Assembly: GCA_900541645.1 (NCBI GenBank)
Contig: UQKQ01000014.1
Location: 1 to 44,598 of the forward strand
DNA: 44,598 nucleotides
Reading direction: 5' to 3'
Origin: an uncultured Collinsella sp.
GTDB taxonomy: Bacteria; Actinomycetota; Coriobacteriia; Coriobacteriales; Coriobacteriaceae
Within the stretch, counting starts at the first letter, position 1. Each line of letters begins with the position of its first letter. The translations under genes and the position numbers were made by a program. Positions 23,960-32,011 of this stretch are shown here, piece after piece. Under the pieces are notes generated by a model. That model was not told the DNA's origin. It saw only the letters and a program-made list of their open reading frames with translations, and ran no database searches.

Positions 23960-26029
23960 CTATCGAACCGAAGAATCGCCCGAGGCCGAAGAGGTATCGG
24001 GCTCATCATAAATCACGCCGAGCACGTCGCGCACGACATGCATCGCGGTATCTGAGCCACCGCCGCCCTGCTCCAGGACAGTAGCGATGACATACTTGGG
24101 ATCATCGGCCGGCGCATAGGCGCAGAACCACGCGTATTCGTCCTCGCCGCTTTTCTCGCCCGTGCCCGACTTGCCGTATACCTGCGGCGTCAGGGTGCCA
24201 AAGTGAGCCGCCAGGGACGTCGATGCCGTGTAAATCACGTCGTGCATGCCGTTGCGAACAAGAGCCAAATCCGAATCGCTGTTGATCTTGGCCTCCAGGC
24301 GCTTCTTCTTGCCTTTGCCGTTGTACTTATAGGCATCGCCGTCGCCATCGCGCGACACGGCAGACAAAAACACGTGAGGCACGTACTGCTTACCGCCGTT
24401 GGCAAGGCCCATGTAGGCGCATGCCATCTGCAGAGGCGTCACCAAAATGTCGCCCTGGCCGATGGCAATGTTGGTCATATCGCCGGCATTCCACTTGCGG
24501 TCCTCGGCAGAGGCGTCGGTAAAGTACGACTCTTTCCACTCGGCATCGGGAATACGGCCCGCGCCCTCACTCGGCAAATCGATACCGCAGGTCTTGCCTA
24601 GGCCCCAGCGACGAAAGACCTCCTGCAGGCCCTCGGAATGTTGCTCGTCATAAAAGAACGCCTTGCCCATATCGTAGAAGACGGGGTCGCACGAGTTGGC
24701 AATACCCGACTGCAGCGTCATGGTGCCGTGTCCAGACGTCAGCCAGCAGCGCTTGCCCCAAGCCTTGCCCAAGCCCGTCCAATAGCCCGTGCAGTTGGTT
24801 GTCTGCGTTGAAGTGTAGGTTCCAAACTCAAGACCGGCCAGTGCCGAGAGCGGCTTGATGGTCGAGGCCGACATGTACTGTCCGCTAATGGCGCGGTTGA
24901 GCAGCGGGTGCGAACCCTTGTCATCATTGAGCTCGGTCCACACGTCATTTGAGACGCCGCCGATAAAGACGGACGGATCGAACTTGGGCTCGCTCGCCAT
25001 GCCCAGGATCTCACCATTGTTGGGATCGAGGCACACCACAGCGCCGTTGCCGGCATTGCTGTAGCCAGTGGTCTTGGCGAGCTCGATGGCGCTCGCCAGC
25101 GCCGTCTCACAGGCCTGTTGGATCTTAAGGTCGAGCGTGAGCTTAATGTCGGAGCCGGCCTTGGCGGGCACGGCGCCGGCCTGACCGGTCACATTGCCCG
25201 AGGCATCGACCTTGACGGTCTGCTCGCCACGAATACCCTGCAGCAGGTTTTCGTAGTAGCTCTCAACACCCGCCTGGCCCACGATATCGCCCGACTGGTA
25301 CGTAATCTTGCCAGCAGAAGCATCATCACCGCCAGAGGTTTTCTTATTCTGGGCCTCGAGCTGCTCGGAGGTAATGGTGCCGGTATAGCCCAAAATGTGA
25401 CAGGCCGTCTCGCCGTACGGGTACTGGCGCTCGGTACGCTCGGCAATCTTGACGCCCGGGAACTCGCCGGCGTGCTCCTTGATATAGGCAACCGTTGAGC
25501 GGCGCACGTCCGTCGCGATGGTATGCAGGCTCTGGGCGCCCTCGGAATTGTCCTGGATATTGCGCAGCACAGCCACGTAGGGCATACCGAGCACGTTGGC
25601 AAGATGACGAACCAGAACCTCATCCTCGGCAAGGTCGCGGTAGGCCACGACAGCAAGTGAGGGACGGTTCTGGACAAGTGCCACGCCATTGCGGTCGAGG
25701 ATGCGGCCGCGCACAGCGGGTGTGGTAACGGTGCGCGTCTGATTGCTATTAGCCTGCTTTTCGTAATAGTCCGACGAGACCATCTGCATGCCCCACAGCT
25801 TGACGGCAAGCGCCGCGAACATCGCGCCCACACCCGTGGTGAGGATGGAGAAGCGGCCCTTAAAGGCGGTCGCCGCGGTATTGCCCTCGCCCTCGGTGGC
25901 GCGCGGGGCCGTTCCATGCTGCGTATCGTAGGTAAAACGGGAATCGCCGCGACGCATGATGACCAGCGCGACCACGATGGCCACAACCAGCACGATACCG
26001 GCGATAATAACCGTCATCTGGGAAGACAT
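23960..26029 (-). CDS. mrdA: Penicillin-binding protein 2 (class B transpeptidase)
   Basis: PBP2 cross-links peptidoglycan during elongation. The 689-residue protein has a PBP dimerisation domain (about 100-290) and a transpeptidase domain with SxxK as STIK at about 389-392, the SxD motif as SCD near 446-448, and KSGTG at about 620-624 in place of the usual KTG. Two hydrophobic stretches near the N-terminus (about 6-25 and 62-83) suggest two membrane passes instead of one. GGGGAGG lies seven bases before the ATG. It sits between mreD and rodA. Confidence 0.95.
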   Translation of the reverse strand: MSSQMTVIIAGIVLVVAIVVALVIMRRGDSRFTYDTQHGTAPRATEGEGNTAATAFKGRFSILTTGVGAMFAALAVKLWGMQMVSSDYYEKQANSNQTRTVTTPAVRGRILDRNGVALVQNRPSLAVVAYRDLAEDEVLVRHLANVLGMPYVAVLRNIQDNSEGAQSLHTIATDVRRSTVAYIKEHAGEFPGVKIAERTERQYPYGETACHILGYTGTITSEQLEAQNKKTSGGDDASAGKITYQSGDIVGQAGVESYYENLLQGIRGEQTVKVDASGNVTGQAGAVPAKAGSDIKLTLDLKIQQACETALASAIELAKTTGYSNAGNGAVVCLDPNNGEILGMASEPKFDPSVFIGGVSNDVWTELNDDKGSHPLLNRAISGQYMSASTIKPLSALAGLEFGTYTSTQTTNCTGYWTGLGKAWGKRCWLTSGHGTMTLQSGIANSCDPVFYDMGKAFFYDEQHSEGLQEVFRRWGLGKTCGIDLPSEGAGRIPDAEWKESYFTDASAEDRKWNAGDMTNIAIGQGDILVTPLQMACAYMGLANGGKQYVPHVFLSAVSRDGDGDAYKYNGKGKKKRLEAKINSDSDLALVRNGMHDVIYTASTSLAAHFGTLTPQVYGKSGTGEKSGEDEYAWFCAYAPADDPKYVIATVLEQGGGGSDTAMHVVRDVLGVIYDEPDTSSASGDSSVR

Positions 26030-26042
26030 CTACGAGCCTCCC

Positions 26043-26609
26043 CTATTTGAGCTTACGGGTCTTGGGCTTAAAGCGCATGCCCGTCTGGCGTCCGCCACGT
26101 GCGGAGAATCCATAACCGGACTGCGGCACGACGCCGGACATCAAAAACGGAATGGCAACCAAACCCGTCAGGATCGAAGACGGCAGCGCATGGCCGAAGA
26201 TCGCCACGACAAAGCTCGTCTCCAAACCCATAAACAGCAAGATGATGCTGTAGATCACATTAATGACGAGCGCGAAGGCACCCACAGTGATGCCGCGCGC
26301 ACTCGGGGTACCGCTCGTTTGACCGGCAGCGCTGTGCACCAGGGCAAAAGAACCCACGGTCAGCAGGAGCGACATAACTCCCACCGGCACGGCAGCGGAC
26401 AGGTCATAAAACAAGCCGCTGCAAAAACCGCACACGACGGCACGGGTCGGGTCGCCCGAGAACACGCTTAGGCACACCAGGATAATCATGAAGTTGACGC
26501 GACCGCCCGCAATGGAGATCTGCGGTGCCAGGCCTGCCTGCAGCAGCACGCACACGATGGCGGCGATTACAAACGTGCGGGAGCTCATCCCCTGCTCGTG
26601 TAGATCCAT
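26043..26609 (-). CDS. mreD: Rod shape-determining protein MreD
   Basis: MreD is an integral membrane partner of MreC. The protein (about 188 residues) has five or six membrane segments and the family pattern VNFMIILVCLSVFSGDPTRA followed by GFCSGLFYDL. The ATG at 26609 has AGGGGG at ideal spacing; the ATG at 26615, two codons earlier, is too close to that SD. A basic C-terminal tail follows the last segment. It starts shortly after the mreC stop. Confidence 0.9.
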   Translation of the reverse strand: MDLHEQGMSSRTFVIAAIVCVLLQAGLAPQISIAGGRVNFMIILVCLSVFSGDPTRAVVCGFCSGLFYDLSAAVPVGVMSLLLTVGSFALVHSAAGQTSGTPSARGITVGAFALVINVIYSIILLFMGLETSFVVAIFGHALPSSILTGLVAIPFLMSGVVPQSGYGFSARGGRQTGMRFKPKTRKLK

Positions 26610-26620
26610 GGACATGCCCC

Positions 26621-27619
26621 CTATTCGCTCGAGCCGGAATCGGTCGTCTCGGACGTGTCGGAACCGTCATCCGAGCTCTCGTCCTTCGTCTTGGTCGCAG
26701 CATCGCGCGACGTTCCCTGCGGCGTGCTATTAGCGGTGCTCACGTCCTCATCCGAGGCCGACTGTTCGTCGGTCAGCGAGGTGATGACCAGCACTTCCTC
26801 GTTGTTCTCGGCCGTCGTCTGGGCGCGTACCACAATGGTGTAGTACACGTCGTTTGCCGATTTCTCAACCGACGAGACGGTGCCGAGCGGAAGGCCCTTG
26901 GGGAACACACCGCCAATGCCCGAGGTCACGATGATGTCGCCAACCTTAACGTCGGAGTCGACGCTCACGTACTCAAGACGCAGCGTGCCGTCAGCCTGAC
27001 CCTGCAGCATGCCCTGGGCGCGCGTATCCTGCACCATGGCGGACACGCCCGAGTTCTCATCGCCGATCAGACGCACGGTGGACGTCTTGGCCGAGACCTC
27101 GATAATCTGGCCTATGACACCGGCAGAACTCGTCACGGGCATGTTGATGGTAAGCCCGTCGGCAGAACCCTTATCGATGGTGACGGTCGAGGTCCAGGCA
27201 TCGCCCGAAGCGCCGACGATACGAGCTGCAGTGGACTTGAGGTTGTAGGTCGACTGCAGACCGACCAGACCCTCCAGTCGCTCGGCGGTCTTTTGAGCCT
27301 CGGAGAGCTCGGCGACCTTAGAGGTCAGTTCCTCGTTTTGCTTCTTAAGCTCGTCAAGCGTGTCCTGTGACGCCGTAAGGTTAGAGAACACGTTACCGAT
27401 CGCATTGAAGGGAGCCGCCACAGCCGAGCCCAGAAAACGCACCGGCGAGGTAATCGTCGTCACGCCCGAACGAACGGCATGAATCGGCCCCGTCTCGCCC
27501 TCACGAATATAAAACGTGAGCAGCAACACCGAAATCAGGCTGAAAACAATCAACGGGCGCATACCCGTTGATTGTCGCTTGGTATTCAGATTTGTGGAGA
27601 AACCCGAAGATCGTGCCAA
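26621..27619 (-). CDS. mreC: Rod shape-determining protein MreC
   Basis: MreC is a periplasmic scaffold anchored by one N-terminal membrane segment (about 20-38; RPLIVFSLISVLLLTFYI). A coiled coil follows (about 85-120, TLDELKKQNEELTSKVAEL), then the beta-rich domain with SSAGVIGQI and GDIIVTSGIGGVFPKGLPLG. The 332-residue protein ends in a low-complexity Ser/Thr/Asp tail. The start used is TTG at 27619 with AAAGGTGG upstream. An internal ATG (MRPLIVF) lies in the loop of a hairpin and is an alternative start. Confidence 0.95.
   Translation of the reverse strand: MARSSGFSTNLNTKRQSTGMRPLIVFSLISVLLLTFYIREGETGPIHAVRSGVTTITSPVRFLGSAVAAPFNAIGNVFSNLTASQDTLDELKKQNEELTSKVAELSEAQKTAERLEGLVGLQSTYNLKSTAARIVGASGDAWTSTVTIDKGSADGLTINMPVTSSAGVIGQIIEVSAKTSTVRLIGDENSGVSAMVQDTRAQGMLQGQADGTLRLEYVSVDSDVKVGDIIVTSGIGGVFPKGLPLGTVSSVEKSANDVYYTIVVRAQTTAENNEEVLVITSLTDEQSASDEDVSTANSTPQGTSRDAATKTKDESSDDGSDTSETTDSGSSE
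27547..27574 (-). terminator. Terminator-like hairpin inside the 5' end of mreC
   Basis: On the minus strand an 11-bp perfect stem (CAATCAACGGG with CCCGTTGATTG) closes on the loop TATGCG and is followed by TTTT. It lies 45-73 bases into mreC, and its loop carries the ATG of the possible internal start. It may reduce mreC and downstream transcription relative to mreB. Confidence 0.6.
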
Positions 27620-27640
27620 ATGGAATCCACCTTTTGGAAA

Positions 27641-28684
27641 TTAAGCATTGGTCTGGACGAAGCCGCCATCAAACGCATTGGCCTCGAGCACGCGGGCACA
27701 GCCGTTAACGACGTTATCGAGCGCCGTGGGGCTGACGTTGACCGAAACGCCGGTCTCATCGCGCAGACGCACGTCGAGACCGCGCAGCAGCGCGCCGCCA
27801 CCAGTCAGTAAAATGCCGTAGTACATAAGGTCCGAGGCAAGATCGGGAGGCGTAGCGTCGAGTGCGTCCTTGACGGCCTTGGCCATCTCGTCGAGCGGCT
27901 TGTTGAGCGCGCGACGAATCTCCTCGCTCTCGATGCGCACGGTCTTGGGCAGACCGGTGATCACGTCGCGGCCGTTGACCTCGACGTCGAGCTCGTCCTT
28001 AAGCGGCACGGCGGAGCCGACCTTGATCTTGATGTCCTCTGCCGTACGCTCGCCGATGGCCAGGTTGTAGGCATCACGAACGTGCGTGAGGATGGCCTGA
28101 TCGAACTCGTCGCCGGCAATACGGATGGACTGCGAGACGACGATGCCGCCCATAGCGATAACGGCAACCTCGGTGGTACCGCCACCGATGTCGATGACCA
28201 TGGAGCCGGTGGGTTCCTCGACGGGCAGGTCGGCGCCGATGGCAGCCGCCATGGGCTCTTCGATCAGATAGGCCTGGCGGGCACCGGCCTGGATCGTGGC
28301 CTCAAAGACAGCGCGCTTCTCGACCGACGTGACACCGGAGGGAACGCAGACGACAACACGCGGACGCGGAGTCCACGGATAGCGCTTCTCGGACGCCTTG
28401 TCGATAAAGTAGCGAAGCATGGCCTCGGTAACATCGAAGTCGGCGATGACGCCGTCCTTCAGGGGACGAACGGCCACGATGTTGCCGGGCGTACGGCCGA
28501 GCATGCGCTTTGCCTCGATACCGACCGCCAAGATGCGCTCGTCGTTCTTGTCGATGGCGACAACAGAGGGCTCGCGAATGACGATGCCCTTGCCGCGCAC
28601 GGAGACAAGCGTATTGGCGGTGCCGAGGTCGATGGCAAGATCGCCCGCATAGCTACCGAAGAACATATCCATCAAAGAAAACAA
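27641..28684 (-). CDS. mreB: Rod shape-determining protein MreB (actin homologue)
   Basis: MreB filaments guide side-wall synthesis. The 347-residue protein has the actin-fold motifs LAIDLGTANTLVSVRGKGIV, the phosphate-2 loop GSMVIDIGGGTTEVAVIA, and the adenosine loop LLTGGGALLRGLD. The TTG at 28684 is supported by AGGAG five bases upstream. It is the first gene of the mreBCD-mrdA-rodA run. The absence of other cytoskeletal genes nearby makes it the presumed sole MreB in this block. Confidence 0.97.
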   Translation of the reverse strand: MFSLMDMFFGSYAGDLAIDLGTANTLVSVRGKGIVIREPSVVAIDKNDERILAVGIEAKRMLGRTPGNIVAVRPLKDGVIADFDVTEAMLRYFIDKASEKRYPWTPRPRVVVCVPSGVTSVEKRAVFEATIQAGARQAYLIEEPMAAAIGADLPVEEPTGSMVIDIGGGTTEVAVIAMGGIVVSQSIRIAGDEFDQAILTHVRDAYNLAIGERTAEDIKIKVGSAVPLKDELDVEVNGRDVITGLPKTVRIESEEIRRALNKPLDEMAKAVKDALDATPPDLASDLMYYGILLTGGGALLRGLDVRLRDETGVSVNVSPTALDNVVNGCARVLEANAFDGGFVQTNA

Positions 28685-28744
28685 CGCAACTCCTGATGTG
28701 TTGGATGATTGCTGGAAAACTACTAGCTCATCATACTAGCGCAA

Positions 28745-28777
28745 GCCCGGCACCTCACTTGCGGTGAAGCGCCGGGC
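28745..28777 (-). terminator. GC-rich hairpin between the TPR gene and mreB
   Basis: GCCCGGC pairs with GCCGGGC, with further pairing (TCAC/GTGA) inside. The following bases are not T-rich on either strand, so it may be a Rho-assisted or weak terminator. Two TACTAGC repeats (28721 and 28734) lie next to it, in the likely mreB promoter region. Confidence 0.5.
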
Positions 28778-28799
28778 AAAGCTAAATCCCATAAGGTCA

Positions 28800-30104
28800 C
28801 TACTGGTTGTCAGCAGCCGAGAAATCCATATCGAGCGAAGAAACGGCCCAGCCGATATGGTTGTCGGAGCGCACGAATTTGACGGTGTACTCCTGCTCGC
28901 CGCCCTTGGACAGCGATGCCTTCACCTTGGCGGTCGTCTCGGTCATGGACTGATCCATGCCCTCGACGGACACGGTGGCACCCTGCGGAATCGAGGAGAT
29001 GATCATCGACTTAGCGTCCTCGGACAGGCTCGAGGCCAGGCAAGACTCGGCCTTTGCGGCGTCACCGTCGCCGGCAGCCTGGAACAGATCGGTAACGACA
29101 GACTCCTGAGACGGGAAGCCAAAGCCGCGCGTGTAGGCAAAGCCCAGACCGCCCGCGGCGATCAAAATAAGCAAAAGCAGCACGATGAAGACTTTAAGAC
29201 CCGTATGGCGATGGCGACGACGGACCTTGGCCTGCTTACGATCCTGACGGTCCTGCTGGACCATCTCGGACTCGGACAGCGTAAAGAAGCCGGTGTCCGA
29301 GGGATCGGGCATAAACTGACCGGTCGCGCCGGTAGGATCGAGCGGATCGACGGCAGAAGCGTCCATCGCGGGCGCCGGAGCCGTGGACATGGCCGTCTGG
29401 GCAGACAGCGCGGCAAGCGAATCGTGCACGCGGGCAAGCTCGTCGGCCTGCTCGGAGGTGAGCTGGTAGATGCCATCGGCAGTAGCGGCGTTAAAGGCAT
29501 CGAGTGCGTCGGAGGGGCGACCGGCGGCAGAAAGCGCCTGACCCATGCCGGCGTTGAGCGCACGCGTGTCGTCGCGGGGACCGGCAAAGTCGATAGCCGT
29601 GCGGTAGGTCTCCACGGCATCCGCCGGACGGCCGAGCTTAATGAAGCAACGACCGAGCTCGCCGAGTGCGGCGGCAGGAGCCGGATTGGCGCCGTCGATG
29701 GCAGCCTGACGGAAGGCGGTTCCCGCGTTGGCATAGTCGCCCGACTGGAACAGCGCATTGCCCAGGCCCAGATAGGCCTTGAACGGCGTGGCATAGGAAG
29801 CATCCTGCGTAGCGGCAGAGAAAGCCTGGGCGGCCGTCGTGTAGTCGCCCACGGCGGCGAGCGCCTTGCCGCGGTTGGTGAGCAGCGCGCCGCGCTTGCC
29901 GTAGGTGCCGTCGTTGAGGGCGGCAGCATAGGCCTCGGCAGCCTCGGCATACATGCCCAGATGCATCAAGGCGTTGCCACGAAGGTGATCGGCCTCGCCC
30001 ATAATCTCATCGGGAGTCTTTGCCGCCCCAAGCATCTGGGCTGCAGCAGAAAAATCACCCGCGCGGTAAGCGGCGCGGCCCTGTTGGATCAGCTGGCTAT
30101 TCAA
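28800..30104 (-). CDS. TPR-repeat membrane protein of unknown function
   Basis: The 434-residue product has five or six TPR-like units (about 5-215, with repeats such as GDYTTAAQAFSAAT and GRPADAVETYRTAI). A Pro/Asp-rich linker and a basic stretch (KVRRRHRHTG) precede one membrane segment (about 303-324). The remaining 105 residues form an extracellular domain (DLFQAAGDGDAAKAESCL...). The TTG at 30104 has AAAGGGGA upstream, overlapping the ppiB stop. I do not recognise a family function. Topology is TPRs in the cytoplasm and a small domain outside. Confidence 0.8.
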   Translation of the reverse strand: MNSQLIQQGRAAYRAGDFSAAAQMLGAAKTPDEIMGEADHLRGNALMHLGMYAEAAEAYAAALNDGTYGKRGALLTNRGKALAAVGDYTTAAQAFSAATQDASYATPFKAYLGLGNALFQSGDYANAGTAFRQAAIDGANPAPAAALGELGRCFIKLGRPADAVETYRTAIDFAGPRDDTRALNAGMGQALSAAGRPSDALDAFNAATADGIYQLTSEQADELARVHDSLAALSAQTAMSTAPAPAMDASAVDPLDPTGATGQFMPDPSDTGFFTLSESEMVQQDRQDRKQAKVRRRHRHTGLKVFIVLLLLILIAAGGLGFAYTRGFGFPSQESVVTDLFQAAGDGDAAKAESCLASSLSEDAKSMIISSIPQGATVSVEGMDQSMTETTAKVKASLSKGGEQEYTVKFVRSDNHIGWAVSSLDMDFSAADNQ

Positions 30105-30115
30105 GAAAGTCCCCT

Positions 30116-30658
30116 TTACTCGTGAACGATCTCGACATGGACGATCTCGTCGCCGGCACGCAGCTGCGAAATCACATCGAGACCCTCGACCGTGGTACCA
30201 AAGACGGTGTAACCAGAATCGAGGTTATGCTGGGCACCCAGGCAGAAGTAGAACTGCGAACCCGCGGAATCGGGATCCATGGAGCGTGCCATGGCAAGGG
30301 CGCCATCGACATGGCTGTTGCGCGGATTGGTGGCAAACTCGCCCTTGATGCAGTAGCCGGGGCCACCGGTACCGGGCATGCCGTCGGGGCCCTCAAGACC
30401 GGCAGCGACGTCGGCGCCGGACATGTCGCGGGTATTGGGGTCGCCGCCCTGGATAACAAAACCGGGCACATAGCGATGGAACTTAAGGCCATCATAGAAG
30501 CCCATCGTGGAAAGCTCGCAGAAGTTCGCGACATGAATGGGAGCGCCCTCGCCGTCAAACTTGACCTTGATGGTACCCTTCGACGTCTCGATTACAGCGC
30601 ACTCGTCACCGGCAAGCTGATACTCGGGCGTGTAGAGCTCTTTCTTAAAACCAAACAT
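30116..30658 (-). CDS. ppiB: Peptidyl-prolyl cis-trans isomerase, cyclophilin type
   Basis: Cyclophilins speed proline isomerisation in protein folding. The 180-residue protein shows FHRYVPGFVIQGGDPNTRD (with the catalytic Arg), ALAMARSMDPDSAGSQFYFCLG and YTVFGTTVEGLDVI. No signal peptide is present, so it is cytoplasmic. A Gly-rich insert (GPDGMPGTGGPGY) lies before the GEF block, as in several Gram-positive cyclophilins. The following TPR gene starts 11 bases later and overlaps its SD. Confidence 0.93.
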   Translation of the reverse strand: MFGFKKELYTPEYQLAGDECAVIETSKGTIKVKFDGEGAPIHVANFCELSTMGFYDGLKFHRYVPGFVIQGGDPNTRDMSGADVAAGLEGPDGMPGTGGPGYCIKGEFATNPRNSHVDGALAMARSMDPDSAGSQFYFCLGAQHNLDSGYTVFGTTVEGLDVISQLRAGDEIVHVEIVHE

Positions 30659-30697
30659 GTGGTTCCTTCCTCGTGCGTTTAAAGCATATTTGTACGA

Positions 30698-30727
30698 ATT
30701 GTAGCAATAAGCATGCGCTTACATCAA
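30698..30727 (-). promoter_or_regulatory. ppiB promoter
   Basis: On the minus strand, TTGATG (30722-30727) and TACAAT (30698-30703) are 18 bases apart. The start point gives a leader of about 35 bases with GAGGAAGGA as SD. Confidence 0.7.
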
Positions 30728-30765
30728 TTGCGCACGTAGGTTATGCCGACTATGGCGAACTAATT

Positions 30766-31908
30766 TTAGGAACGCTGCTGCGGCCTCCAGGAGCCCACGT
30801 TGGCGTCGTACTGATTCAGCGCGCTGTTGCCGCCCTGTGCGATGGGCGCCAGGATCTCGCTTTGGTGGGAACTCATCGACTCGCCATCGGGAATGGCCAG
30901 CGAGATATCCCAGCTCTGGCAGATCACGTCAACGCGCTCATACATCCACTCGGCAAGCTGCTTTAAGTGGGCGATGTCATCCGCATAGACCGTATCGTCC
31001 TGGTACTTAAGGTTGTTGAGCTCATCTTGCGTCTTTTTGATCTGGTCGCGCAGGGCGTAGGCACTCTGCGACAGCTCCTGACGGGTGGACAGCGGCGTTC
31101 GGAGATAGCCGTTGTTAAAGGAATCGATGACCTCGCCGATCTGGTCCTCGTCAGCGTAGGACACGATGGTCTGATACAGACCGTCGAGCCTGGTATAGAG
31201 CTGATCATCGGTGAGCACGGTTTCTTCCTGGACCACCTCCGCAGAATCGTCCTGCTTGGTATCATCCTCGGTCGCCTCGCCCTTTTGGCGCGTGGGGAAG
31301 GTGGTCTGTGCAGCTTGGCCAAACTGGTCGTAGAAGCCGGGCATAACACCCATGGGATCGGTCGTCACGAACCAATAGGCACCGCCGCAAACGACGGCAA
31401 GGACCGCGATTACGATAAGCGGCTTGGGAATATGACGCTTGTGCTTGTGATAGGCGTCCTCGTCGGGGTGCACCTTGCGCTTGGGTTTTTGAGCATCGTC
31501 ATGCAGGGAAACGGGCATGGGAATATCGACCTTGGGGATACCAAAATCCTTATCGAAAGCCGGCAGCACGCAGGTCTCATTGGGGTCGGCGGCGTCCGAA
31601 AGCACCGCAGCGGCAGAGGCCGGCGCATGCGGCACCTCGGTATCAATCTGCTCTTGCGTTAGGCGCGGAAAGCCCGCCGTGCGGCCCGCTGCCAGGTCGG
31701 ATGCGGCCGCGTCCTCGGAGAGGATACCCGGAGCGGGGCGTCCGCATTTGGGGCACGTACGATCATGCGGAGAAAGACGGGCACCGCAGCCCTCACAGAA
31801 CACGAACTCGGTGTGCTCGGGACCATCGCCCGGACCCACATAGGCGTTGCAGTAGGGGCAGAACGAGGCGCCGTCCTCGATGGTCTTAAGGCAATGCGGA
31901 CAGATCAC
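30766..31908 (-). CDS. Zinc-ribbon membrane protein of unknown function
   Basis: Two N-terminal zinc ribbons (cysteines at about 3, 6, 17, 20 and 38, 41, 52, 55) are followed by a linker, a Lys/His-rich stretch (DAYHKHKRH), one membrane segment (about 164-181) and an extracellular domain of about 200 residues with heptad-like character (ALRDQIKKTQDELNNL). I chose the GTG at 31908 because GAGG lies five bases upstream and the protein then begins directly at the ribbon; a TTG ten codons earlier has no SD. Such ribbon-plus-membrane proteins are common in Coriobacteria-like genomes, but the function is unknown. Confidence 0.75.
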   Translation of the reverse strand: MICPHCLKTIEDGASFCPYCNAYVGPGDGPEHTEFVFCEGCGARLSPHDRTCPKCGRPAPGILSEDAAASDLAAGRTAGFPRLTQEQIDTEVPHAPASAAAVLSDAADPNETCVLPAFDKDFGIPKVDIPMPVSLHDDAQKPKRKVHPDEDAYHKHKRHIPKPLIVIAVLAVVCGGAYWFVTTDPMGVMPGFYDQFGQAAQTTFPTRQKGEATEDDTKQDDSAEVVQEETVLTDDQLYTRLDGLYQTIVSYADEDQIGEVIDSFNNGYLRTPLSTRQELSQSAYALRDQIKKTQDELNNLKYQDDTVYADDIAHLKQLAEWMYERVDVICQSWDISLAIPDGESMSSHQSEILAPIAQGGNSALNQYDANVGSWRPQQRS

Positions 31909-32011
31909 GGCATCCTCTTTTCGAAGCAATTCAAACAATCGAGGTTAGAGCATAACATCGCCAAGGCCCCACAGGAGCAAGGCACCAATTCAACATCGCC
32001 AGGGCGCGTAG

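Noticed and set aside
28721..28740. TACTAGC repeats as an mreB operator
   Set aside because: Two seven-base copies near a likely promoter, but no defined -35/-10 to anchor them. Noted in the hairpin entry only.
31954..32001. Direct repeats AACATCGCCA near the zinc-ribbon gene
   Set aside because: Only ten bases repeated twice, 38 bases apart, with no promoter around them. Too weak to call an operator.
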